Source of the DNA: Denitrobaculum tricleocarpae
Lineage (GTDB): Bacteria; Pseudomonadota; Alphaproteobacteria; Kiloniellales; Kiloniellaceae
Direction of reading: 5' to 3'
Length of the DNA stretch: 64,000 nt
NCBI RefSeq assembly: GCF_007004665.1
Contig: NZ_ML660052.1
Span: 868,001-932,000, forward strand
A program made the position numbers and the translations under genes. Under the pieces are notes generated by a model. That model had not been told where the DNA came from. It saw only the letters and a list, made by a program, of their open reading frames with translations, and did not search any database. Of this stretch, positions 26,384 through 34,438 are shown one piece after another (the stretch's first letter is position 1; the number at the start of each line of letters is the position of its first letter).

Positions 26384-27911
26384 GGCGCTGGCGGTGACGG
26401 CCGAGACCGGCAACCGGGTCGTCATTTCGGCCGTGACGCGGGCCGCGGAGCTGGCCGGGATCGCGCCCGGGATGGCGCTGGCCGATGCCCGGGCGGTGCT
26501 GCCGGATCTTTTCACGCTGCCAGCCGACGAGCGGGCCGACGCCGCCATGATGGAGCGCCTGGCCCGCTGGTGCGGAGCCTACACACCCTGGGTGTCCCTG
26601 GATGGCCCGGATGGTCTTTGGCTGGATGTGACCGGCTGCGCCCATCTGCGCGGCGGAGAAGAGGCTTTGCTGAATGACCTTCTGGAGCGGCTGAGCGGTT
26701 ATGGTTTTAGCGTCCGCGGGGCTCTGGCCGACACGCCCGGCGGCGCCTGGGCCTTTGCCCGCTGCGGGGAAGACCGGCAGGTGATTCCCTCCGGCGGCAC
26801 CAGGGCGGCTCTGGCGCCCTTGCCGGTCGCGGCCCTGCGCCTGGAGTCAGAGACCCTGTCGAAATTGTCACGCCTGGGACTTCGGCGGATCGGCGATCTC
26901 TATGGCCTGTCGCGGATCTCCCTGGCCAACCGTTTCCGGCTGGATGTGGTGCGCCGCCTGGACCAGGCCCTGGGCAGCGCGGCGGAGCCTATCACCCCGC
27001 GCGCCCATGAACGGCCCTACCGGGTACGCATGGCTTTTCCCGAACCGCTGGTACAGGCCGATGACATTGCCGAGGCGCTTAAACGCCTCCTGCAAAAGCT
27101 CTGTGCCCGGCTGCGGCAGGCGCAATACGGCTGCCGCCGTCTGGAGTTTCAGTGCCACCGGGTGGATGGCGACACCCAGCGCCTGGAGATCGGGACGGCC
27201 CGGCCCCTGCGCGACCCCAAGCAGCTGGCGCGGCTTTTCGCCGAACATCTGAGTCAACTGGATGCGGCTTTCGGTTTCGAGGCTCTGGTCCTTTCGGCCA
27301 GCGGCGTGGAACCTCTGGGGGCGCTCCAGGAAGCGATCCCCGTCGGAACGCCGGAGGGAGATGCCTCCGGTGGGGCCGCCGGCGAAAACGGCACGGCGCC
27401 TCTGATCGACCTCCTGGGCAACCGTCTGGGGTTCGAACGGATCCAAAGGCTGCAGCCGGTGGCCAGCTATCTGCCCGAACGTGCCTACCGCTCGGTCTCC
27501 GCGGCACAAAGCGATGCCCTGTCAGATATCACGTCAGATGCGACGTCAGATGCCGATGCCGCTATTGCACCTCACGGCGCGGGGGCACCCTGGCCGGCCC
27601 GACTCCTGCGCCCGGCCCGTCTTCTAAAGATGCCGGAAGCGGTCGAAACCCTGTCCCTCCTGCCGCCGGGCGAGCCGGGAACCCCGCCGGCGCTTTTCGT
27701 CTGGCGGCGGGTGCGTCACAAGGTCCGGGCGGCGGAAGGACCGGAGCGTTTGTCCCCGGAGTGGTGGCGGAGGGATCCCGCCTGGTCGAAAGGCGCGCGC
27801 GACTATTGGCGGGTCGAGGACGAGGCCGGGCGGCGCTTCTGGCTTTACCGCGAGGGACCGCTGCGCAGCGGTGTACCCGTAACCTGGTTCCTGCACGGAC
27901 TCTTCGCATGA
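26286..27911 (+). CDS. imuB: Y-family-like polymerase subunit ImuB (catalytically dead)
   Basis: A 541-residue Y-family polymerase relative that acts as the mutasome hub, linking ImuA, DnaE2 and the beta clamp. The N-terminus RIVSLWLPRLPTDRL replaces the metal-binding aspartate motif of active Y polymerases, and the later PDGLWLDVTGCAHLRGGE stands where the active-site SxDE motif would be, so it should not polymerise. A SDITSDATSDADAAIA insertion from short repeats is seen near residue 415. The stop overlaps the dnaE2 start (ATGA). Confidence 0.9.
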   Translation: MQRRIVSLWLPRLPTDRLIRRQSNPQGNAWWDKALAVTAETGNRVVISAVTRAAELAGIAPGMALADARAVLPDLFTLPADERADAAMMERLARWCGAYTPWVSLDGPDGLWLDVTGCAHLRGGEEALLNDLLERLSGYGFSVRGALADTPGGAWAFARCGEDRQVIPSGGTRAALAPLPVAALRLESETLSKLSRLGLRRIGDLYGLSRISLANRFRLDVVRRLDQALGSAAEPITPRAHERPYRVRMAFPEPLVQADDIAEALKRLLQKLCARLRQAQYGCRRLEFQCHRVDGDTQRLEIGTARPLRDPKQLARLFAEHLSQLDAAFGFEALVLSASGVEPLGALQEAIPVGTPEGDASGGAAGENGTAPLIDLLGNRLGFERIQRLQPVASYLPERAYRSVSAAQSDALSDITSDATSDADAAIAPHGAGAPWPARLLRPARLLKMPEAVETLSLLPPGEPGTPPALFVWRRVRHKVRAAEGPERLSPEWWRRDPAWSKGARDYWRVEDEAGRRFWLYREGPLRSGVPVTWFLHGLFA

Positions 27912-30900
27912 AGAGGGAAGACACCATGGAAAATTCACCCGGCTACGCCGAACTGGATGTGATGTCCAACTTCACTTTTCTGCAGGGCGCGTCTCATCCC
28001 GATGAGTTCGTGCTGCAGGCGGCGGCGCTGGGTTTGAAGGCGGTGGGCATCGCCGACGTCAACAGCCTGGCCGGGGTGGTGCGGGCGCATCTTGCAGCCA
28101 GGGAAACGGATATGAGGCTGGTGGTCGGCGCCCGCCTGCGCTTTGAGGATGGAGAGGATCTGCTGGCCTTTCCCATGGACCGGACCGCCTATGGCCGGCT
28201 CTGCCGCCTGCTGACCCTGGGCCGCCGCCGGGCCGAGAAGGGCGCGTGCCTGCTCTACCGCGAAGACCTCAGGGACTGGCACGAGGGCATGCTCTTCGTC
28301 GCCATTCCACCCGAGGAACTGGAAGCCGAGGCCCATGAAAGCAACGAGGTCTTTCCGCGCTACCGGGAGGAATTGCAAAGCTGGGGCGCGCTGCTGTCCG
28401 GACGGCTTTATCTGGCCGCGCGCTACCGTTACCGGGGCGACGATACCCGCTGGCTGTGCCGTCTCTCCGATCTGGCGCGGAGCCTGGAGATCCCGTTGCT
28501 GGCCAGCAACGGCGTCATGATGCACAGCCCGTCGCGCCGGGCGCTGGCGGATGTGCTGAGCTGCGTGCGGGAAAAATGCACCATCGACACGGCGGGCTAC
28601 AGAGTGCTCGACAATGCCGAACGCCATTTGAAGTCGGCGGAAGAAATGGCGCGCCTGTTCCGGGACCATCCCGAGGCTTTGACGCGCAGCCTGGAGATCG
28701 TCGAACGCTGTTCCTTCAGCCTTGACGAACTGCGCTACGACTATCCGGACGAAACCACCCGCGAAGGCCGCAGTCCGCAGGAGGAACTGGTGCACCTGAC
28801 CTGGAAGGGCGCCCGCCGGCGCTATCCGGGCCGGATTCCGGAACGGGTCAAAAAACAGGTTCAGCATGAACTGGATCTGATCGGCCAGCTTTCCTATGCA
28901 CCCTACTTCCTGACCGTGCATGACCTGGTTGAGTTCGCCAGGTCCGTCGGCATCCTCTGTCAGGGGCGCGGTTCGGCGGCCAATTCGGCGGTCTGCTATT
29001 GCCTGGGGGTGACGGCGGTCGATCCGGACCGCACGGATCTGCTGTTCGAACGCTTTATCAGCAGTGAGCGGAACGAGCCGCCGGATATCGACGTGGATTT
29101 CGAGCACGAGCGCCGCGAAGAGGTCATCCAGTACATCTACGAAAAATACGGCCGCGCCCACGCGGGCATGACGGCGACCGTGATCCATTACCGCACCCGG
29201 GGGGCAATCCGCGACGTGGGCAAGGCCATGGGCCTCAGCGCGGATACCATCGCGGCGCTGGCCACCCAGGCCTCCGGCTGGTCCCGCGACGGGTTGAGCG
29301 ACGAGCGGGTGCGCGAGATCGGCCTGAAGCCCGAGGAGGATCGCCTGCGTCTGGCGCTGGACCTGGCGGCGGAGATCACCGGCTTTCCCCGGCACCTTTC
29401 ACAGCATGTCGGCGGCTTCGTTATGACCCGGGGGCGGCTGGACGAACTGGTGCCGGTCGAGAATGCGGCCATGGAGGACCGCACGGTGATCCAGTGGGAC
29501 AAGGACGACCTGGATGCGCTTGGGATTCTGAAGGTCGATGTGCTGTCCCTGGGAATGCTGACCTGCCTGCGCAAGGGCTTCGATCTGATCCGCCGGGATT
29601 ACGGTGCCAGCTTCGACCTCAGCTCCGTGCCGGGCCGGGACAGCGGCGTCTACGACATGCTCTGCCGGGCCGATGCCATCGGGGTGTTTCAGGTCGAGAG
29701 CCGGGCGCAGATGAACTTTCTGCCGCGTATGAAGCCGCGCAATTTTTACGATCTGGTGATCGAGATCGCCATCGTCCGGCCCGGCCCGATCCAGGGCGAC
29801 ATGGTGCATCCTTATCTGCGGCGGCGCAACGGCGAGGAGGAGGTGCATTACCCTTCCAAGGAGCTGGAGCGGGTTCTGAAAAAGACGCTCGGCGTGCCGC
29901 TGTTCCAGGAGCAGGCCATGTCCATCGCCATGGTGGCGGCGGGCTTCACCGCGAGTGAGGCCGACAAGCTGCGCCGGGCCATGGCGACCTTCCGCAACAG
30001 CGGGACCATTCATACTTTCCGGCAAAAGATGATCGACGGCATGGTCCGGCGCGGCTATGAGCAGGACTTTGCCGAACGCTGTTTCCGGCAGATCGAGGGT
30101 TTCGGCGAATACGGCTTTCCTGAAAGCCATGCGGCGAGCTTTGCCCTCCTGGCTTATGTCTCCGCCTGGATGAAGTACCGCTACCCGGCGGCCTTCGCCT
30201 GCGCTTTGTTGAACAGCCAGCCCATGGGCTTCTACGCCCCGGCGCAGATCATCCGCGATGCCCGCGAACACGGGGTCGAGGTGCGCCCGGCGGACGTCAA
30301 CCATTCGGACTGGGATTCGACCCTGGAGACCGGCGGCACCACCGATAGTGCGGGGCTGAGCATGGCGCTGCGGATCGGCCTGCGGCAGATCAAGGGCTTG
30401 AACCAGGAAGACGGCGACTGGCTGGTAGCGGCGCGGGGCAACGGCTATGCCGACCCCCTGGCCATCTGGCGCCGCGCCGGATTAACGCCGCGCGCGCTCG
30501 ATGTCTTGGCCCGCGCCGATGCCTTCTCCTCCATGGCTCTGGACCGGCGGCAGGCGCTCTGGCAGATCAAGGGATTGGGCGAGGCACCGCTGCCGCTCTT
30601 CGCCGCCGCTGGCGAGGAAGATCGGGGGTCTGAACCCGCCGCCGTCCTGCCGCCCCAGACTCTGGGAGAGGAGGTGGTCGAGGATTACGCCTCCCTGCGG
30701 CTGTCTCTCAAGGCGCACCCTCTGGCTTTGCTGCGGGCCCAGCATCCCGAGTTTCCCGGCATCACGCCTTCCGGCCGCCTAATGGAAATCCCGGTGGACG
30801 CGCGCATCACGGTCTGCGGCCTGGTCCTGGTGCGCCAGCGCCCGGGCAGTGCTTCGGGCGTGATCTTCATCACCCTGGAAGACGAGACCGGGGTCTGCAA

Positions 30901-31231
30901 CGTGGTGGTCTGGCCGAAAAGCTTCGAGCGCTTCCGGCGCGCCATCGTCACGGCCCGGCTGATGCGCATCACCGGACGGATCCAGCGCGAGGGAATCGTG
31001 ATCCACCTGGTGGCCGACCGCATCGAAGATCTCTCGCCCTTACTTGACCAGTTGGGCGACGGTACCAGCTTCCAGCCGGAACTCTCCCCCGCCGACGAGT
31101 TCAAGAACCCTGTGCTGCCGCGCCTCAATCCTAAGGGAGGGCCGCGCGGGGCAAAAACCAAGCCCGTGCCCCGGCCACGCCACCCGCGGGATCAGGCCAA
31201 GGTCCTCTTCCCGTCGCGGGACTTTCACTGA
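27908..31231 (+). CDS. dnaE2: Error-prone DNA polymerase III alpha subunit DnaE2 (ImuC)
   Basis: 1107 residues, typical of DnaE2. The PHP domain begins YAELDVMSNFTFLQGASHPDEF; the C-family polymerase core has the catalytic segment PDIDVDFEHERREEVIQYI and QHVGGFVMTRG; near the end is an OB-fold (ITVCGLVLVRQRPGSASGVIFITLEDETG). It carries out error-prone bypass synthesis during the SOS response. A much longer open frame extends upstream through imuB to 27152, but the ATG overlapping the imuB stop is the natural start, and a second ATG six codons later (MENSPGYAELDV) is also possible. The tail is basic and proline-rich. Confidence 0.95.
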   Translation: MKREDTMENSPGYAELDVMSNFTFLQGASHPDEFVLQAAALGLKAVGIADVNSLAGVVRAHLAARETDMRLVVGARLRFEDGEDLLAFPMDRTAYGRLCRLLTLGRRRAEKGACLLYREDLRDWHEGMLFVAIPPEELEAEAHESNEVFPRYREELQSWGALLSGRLYLAARYRYRGDDTRWLCRLSDLARSLEIPLLASNGVMMHSPSRRALADVLSCVREKCTIDTAGYRVLDNAERHLKSAEEMARLFRDHPEALTRSLEIVERCSFSLDELRYDYPDETTREGRSPQEELVHLTWKGARRRYPGRIPERVKKQVQHELDLIGQLSYAPYFLTVHDLVEFARSVGILCQGRGSAANSAVCYCLGVTAVDPDRTDLLFERFISSERNEPPDIDVDFEHERREEVIQYIYEKYGRAHAGMTATVIHYRTRGAIRDVGKAMGLSADTIAALATQASGWSRDGLSDERVREIGLKPEEDRLRLALDLAAEITGFPRHLSQHVGGFVMTRGRLDELVPVENAAMEDRTVIQWDKDDLDALGILKVDVLSLGMLTCLRKGFDLIRRDYGASFDLSSVPGRDSGVYDMLCRADAIGVFQVESRAQMNFLPRMKPRNFYDLVIEIAIVRPGPIQGDMVHPYLRRRNGEEEVHYPSKELERVLKKTLGVPLFQEQAMSIAMVAAGFTASEADKLRRAMATFRNSGTIHTFRQKMIDGMVRRGYEQDFAERCFRQIEGFGEYGFPESHAASFALLAYVSAWMKYRYPAAFACALLNSQPMGFYAPAQIIRDAREHGVEVRPADVNHSDWDSTLETGGTTDSAGLSMALRIGLRQIKGLNQEDGDWLVAARGNGYADPLAIWRRAGLTPRALDVLARADAFSSMALDRRQALWQIKGLGEAPLPLFAAAGEEDRGSEPAAVLPPQTLGEEVVEDYASLRLSLKAHPLALLRAQHPEFPGITPSGRLMEIPVDARITVCGLVLVRQRPGSASGVIFITLEDETGVCNVVVWPKSFERFRRAIVTARLMRITGRIQREGIVIHLVADRIEDLSPLLDQLGDGTSFQPELSPADEFKNPVLPRLNPKGGPRGAKTKPVPRPRHPRDQAKVLFPSRDFH

Positions 31232-31253
31232 TCGGCGGTCTTGAGGAGTTTAT

Positions 31254-31362
31254 AGCGAATTGCGTTTTTCTTGAATCATAGCACTTCAAAATTTGCGTTC
31301 AAGATCAGCAATTTGCTGATAGAGAGGCAGCGAATTTTATGTCTGTTTAAACGCAAATTGCT
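31254..31362. repeat. AT-rich nested inverted repeats after dnaE2
   Basis: Outer arms agcgaattgcgttt (31254-31267) and 31349-31362 pair at 12 of 14 positions. Inside are a 6-bp pair cttgaa/ttcaag (31270-31275, 31298-31303) and a 17-base perfect palindrome atcagcaatttgctgat (31304-31320). It lies between dnaE2 and the convergent ankyrin gene and may serve as a bidirectional terminator or be a repeat element. Confidence 0.5.
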
Positions 31363-31379
31363 TTAATTGTCAAAGCATC

Positions 31380-32642
31380 TCAAGGTTCCTCGTTCAGCGG
31401 CACATCGTCGCTCGGACCGCTGGCGTCGCTTCCCATGCGCAGGCGATGTCCGTCCGGATCCTCGACATTCATTTCGCGCACGCCCCAGGGAAAATTGGTC
31501 GGGGCCTGGCGGATGATCGCGCCCTTTTGCTTGTAGTCCTCATAGAGCCTGTCGACGTCCTGGACGAAGACCGAGAGCCACATGCCTGCCGCGCCCTGAG
31601 CATCCTGACAAAGAAAGATCCGCACCTGATCGCGATAGACGCAGGCGAAGGTCGCGGGCGCACCCCAGTCCCATTCCTTCTGGAAACCCAGTGTCTCCAC
31701 ATAGTAGGTGATGGAGGCGGGCACGTTTTTGACATTGAAAATCGGCACCGCTGATTCGAAGCGGTTAGTGCTGTGCTCCTGAGGATCGGCGCCGGCGGCA
31801 ATCAGATCCGCCACGATGCGCTTATCCGTTTTGGCGGAGGCGCAGTTGAGTGGCGTGTAACCCCGGCTGTCTTTGGCGATCGGGTCGGCCCCCAACTCCA
31901 GCAGAAGCGCGACCATCTCCGGCCGGTTCTTGAAGACGGCAAAGTGCAGCGGTGTGCGGTGGTGCTCGAAGCGGCTCATCTGCCGGGAGACCAGCGACGG
32001 ATCATCCCTGACAAAATCCCGGACCAGGTCGCCGCGGTCGAGCGCGATGGCCGCAAAAATCGTCGCCCTGATCCCCTGCGCCATGAGAAATTCCGCCACC
32101 TCGCGCCGCAGGTGCTGGAAATTTGTCGCCCAGCCGATGACGCCCATTTCGTGCTCATCGTCTTCGCCCCTGACCTTCGCCCCGGCTTTAACGAGGCGCT
32201 TGACGATGTCGAGGTGGCCGCCCTGCGCGGCCCAGTAGAGCGCGGAGGCCCGGTCGGAGCGATCGCGCAGATTCACGTCGAAGCCGAGCTGCAGCAGGAC
32301 CTCGACACAGGCGAGATGCCCGTGCTCGGCGGCCAGGTGCAGCAGCGGTTTCTGCCATTGGCCGCCGATGATGCCGATCTTGGCCGGGTGCTCGCGGAGC
32401 AGCCGCATCAGTTCCGGGGCGTTCCCCTTCAAGGTGGCGGTAATGATCTGTCCGTCCAGGCTCAGGCCGTCGACATGTGCCTTGAGCGCACGCCAGCTCG
32501 CAAAGCCGTAGAGCCTGGCGGTCTCTAGTTGGGCGTGATGCAGCCTGAGCGCGGGGTCGTCTCTCTGGAGCTCATTCAGCCGCTGCTTGGCGGTCTTTTT
32601 CAGCCAGCCGATATCGGGACGGGGTGGGAGGGCTTTGGTCAT
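31380..32642 (-). CDS. Ankyrin-repeat protein fused to a glyoxalase/bleomycin-resistance-like domain
   Basis: 420 residues. After an N-terminal helical part (about 1-60, WLKKTAKQRLNELQRDD) come ankyrin repeats at about 60-295, seen as PLLHLAAEHGHLACVEVLLQLG, ALYWAAQGGHLDIVKRLVKAG, PLHFAVFKNRPEMVALLLELG and TPLNCASAKTDKRIVADLIAAG. Residues about 296-405 form one vicinal-oxygen-chelate unit (AVPIFNVKNVPASITYYVETLGF ... DVDRLYEDYKQKGAIIRQAP ... EMNVEDPDGHRLRMG), close to the glyoxalase-like proteins with few metal ligands. Function unknown; protein-protein scaffolding plus a small-molecule-binding domain is the sensible reading. Single-gene unit. Confidence 0.88.
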   Translation of the reverse strand: MTKALPPRPDIGWLKKTAKQRLNELQRDDPALRLHHAQLETARLYGFASWRALKAHVDGLSLDGQIITATLKGNAPELMRLLREHPAKIGIIGGQWQKPLLHLAAEHGHLACVEVLLQLGFDVNLRDRSDRASALYWAAQGGHLDIVKRLVKAGAKVRGEDDEHEMGVIGWATNFQHLRREVAEFLMAQGIRATIFAAIALDRGDLVRDFVRDDPSLVSRQMSRFEHHRTPLHFAVFKNRPEMVALLLELGADPIAKDSRGYTPLNCASAKTDKRIVADLIAAGADPQEHSTNRFESAVPIFNVKNVPASITYYVETLGFQKEWDWGAPATFACVYRDQVRIFLCQDAQGAAGMWLSVFVQDVDRLYEDYKQKGAIIRQAPTNFPWGVREMNVEDPDGHRLRMGSDASGPSDDVPLNEEP

Positions 32643-32798
32643 GGAACACCTTCTCTCTCAGCGCCCGGCGTCCGCAGCTCACGGGCAGAAAGAAGATGTG
32701 GAACACATCATGATAAGAGGCGGGTTCAACCCTTTACGCGGACCGTCGGCCACCTGTCCGGCCAGGGCAACATAATGAATCCCGGATCGCCGAAGTCA

Positions 32799-32836
32799 AG
32801 AACAAGATGGGTTTGCATAGTGCCTCATCTTGTTCT
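32799..32836. repeat. Inverted repeat between the ankyrin-glyoxalase and mipA genes
   Basis: Perfect 11-bp arms agaacaagatg (32799-32809) and catcttgttct (32826-32836) around 16 bases. On the minus strand it follows the mipA stop by 27 bp, so it may be a terminator stem, but no T-tract is seen; on the other reading it lies 157 bp upstream of the ankyrin gene. Confidence 0.5.
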
Positions 32837-32863
32837 CGCGCGGCAGCCTAGACCCACCAAGAG

Positions 32864-33688
32864 TCACCAACGGTAGATCAGACCGACGAGGCCCTGAAAC
32901 TGGTTGGCGCTTCCTTCGTCGTCCACCAGGGGGCTGTCGGCGGCATCGCCGAGCAGGCGGGCATATTCGCCGGAAACCAGGACCGAGACATGTTCGGTGA
33001 AGGCATAGCTGAAGCTTGCGTTGAGGCCGACATCCTTGATGCCGCTCTCCGCGTCGAAGGGGCTGTAGTTGTTGCGTGACGATGCGGCCTGGGTGGGCGA
33101 TATGCCAAAGGTGTTGTCCATGTACTCTTCATCCGCCCAGGTGACTGTCGGGCCGATGGCGAAGCGTCCGCGATTTTCAAACAGCATCTTGGAATACTCG
33201 GCACCCAGCGTGGCCGTCGTGCCGTCGCGGTCACCGGTCAGGTCGTGTGCAAGCTCAGCCGAGAATTCGACCGGCCCCCATTCGTAGGCGATGTTGCCGA
33301 CGGCGACGGCCCCGACATCCAGATCGCCCAGGCCATCCAGTGCGTCGCTGTCGTCCTGATCCCGGCCGCCTTCATAGCGCACGCCGAGGCTCGTGGAAAA
33401 ATCATCGCGCCAGCTCTTCTGCAGATAGAGGCCCGGGCCGCCACCTCTGGTGGTTGCAACAACCGTATCTTTCCAGGACAGATGGAAATAGGGCACGGCG
33501 CCCGGCTCGTATTCGTCGGACCCTTCGTACTCGGGTGAGACTGTTGCGCCCGCACCAAGCTCGAATTCCCAAACATCTTTATTTTCAGGCGATTTAACTT
33601 CTTCAGCAGTTCCCTCACTAGAGATGAGCGTCATGCATGCCGTGAGCAATGCAGCGGACACAGCTCGGTCCAAGTATATAACTCTCAT
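32864..33688 (-). CDS. MipA/OmpV-family outer-membrane protein
   Basis: A 274-residue beta-barrel protein. A signal peptide covers about residues 1-29 (AALLTACMTLISSEGTAEE). The mature start WEFELGAGATVSPEYEGSDEYEPGAVPYF is the MipA/OmpV signature, and the C-terminus NQFQGLVGLIYRW ends in an aromatic residue, as required for BAM-mediated outer-membrane insertion. MipA family members act as murein-enzyme scaffolds or as porin-like, antibiotic-related proteins. It is divergent from a two-component system with 87 bp between, so that system may control it, a pairing seen for MipA genes elsewhere. Confidence 0.88.
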   Translation of the reverse strand: MRVIYLDRAVSAALLTACMTLISSEGTAEEVKSPENKDVWEFELGAGATVSPEYEGSDEYEPGAVPYFHLSWKDTVVATTRGGGPGLYLQKSWRDDFSTSLGVRYEGGRDQDDSDALDGLGDLDVGAVAVGNIAYEWGPVEFSAELAHDLTGDRDGTTATLGAEYSKMLFENRGRFAIGPTVTWADEEYMDNTFGISPTQAASSRNNYSPFDAESGIKDVGLNASFSYAFTEHVSVLVSGEYARLLGDAADSPLVDDEGSANQFQGLVGLIYRW

Positions 33689-33775
33689 AGTTGTAAAACT
33701 CTATATTTCCAATGTTGATGGGAGCAGGTTAACCGCGTAACATGAAGTGAACCTGAAACCCGCCAAGGGCTCCAA

Positions 33776-34438
33776 ATGCGCATTCTGATTTATGAAGACG
33801 ACCCCGCCATCGGTGACGCCCTGACGCGCCGCCTCCAGCAAGGGGGGTACACGGTCGATTGGGTGGAAGAGGGCGTCGCGCTGCGCTCGGCGGCCGAGTA
33901 CGATGACTTTACGGTCATCATCCTCGATCTTGGTCTTCCCGGTGAGGATGGCCTGACGATTCTCAGGGGGCTGCGGGCCATGGGGGCCAACACACCTGTT
34001 CTGATTCTGACGGCGCGTGATTCCATCGAGGACCGGGTGAAGGGGCTGGACGCCTCCGCGGATGACTACCTGGTCAAGCCCTTCGTGATGGACGAATTGC
34101 TGGCGCGGGTTAGAGCATTGGCGCGCCGCAAGGCGGCCAAGGCGCAGGACATTGTCCGCTGTGGTGACATCGAGATCGAACCTGCCGGTCTGATTGTCCG
34201 GAAAAACGGCAAGGTCATCGAGTTTGCGCCCAAGCTCTTCAATCTGCTCCTGACCCTGGTGGTCAACAGTGGGCGGGTGCTGACCCGCAGCGAGCTGGAC
34301 GAAAAGCTATACGGCTGGAGCGGCGAAGCCGAGAGCAACACGCTGGAGGTTTATGTTTCACAGCTGCGGCGAAAACTGGGGGCCGACCTCATCAAGACGG
34401 TGCGCGGGGTCGGTTACATCATTCCGAGAGAAGACTAG
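33776..34438 (+). CDS. OmpR-family response regulator
   Basis: 220 residues. The receiver domain (1-118) has the acidic pocket EDD at 7-9, phospho-acceptor Asp51 (IILDLGLPGEDG), and Lys101 (LVKPF). The C-terminal winged helix (about 125-218) has the OmpR-type segments VLTRSELDEKLYGWSGEAESNTLEVYVSQLRRKLG and a final VRGVGYII. It resembles QseB/PmrA/TctD-type regulators. It is followed directly, with no gap, by its partner kinase gene, and is divergent from the MipA/OmpV gene it may regulate. Confidence 0.93.
   Translation: MRILIYEDDPAIGDALTRRLQQGGYTVDWVEEGVALRSAAEYDDFTVIILDLGLPGEDGLTILRGLRAMGANTPVLILTARDSIEDRVKGLDASADDYLVKPFVMDELLARVRALARRKAAKAQDIVRCGDIEIEPAGLIVRKNGKVIEFAPKLFNLLLTLVVNSGRVLTRSELDEKLYGWSGEAESNTLEVYVSQLRRKLGADLIKTVRGVGYIIPRED

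Noticed and set aside
27152-27907. In-frame extension upstream of dnaE2
   Set aside because: Lies wholly inside imuB, and the product is arginine/glycine-rich; dnaE2 has a normal start at 27908.
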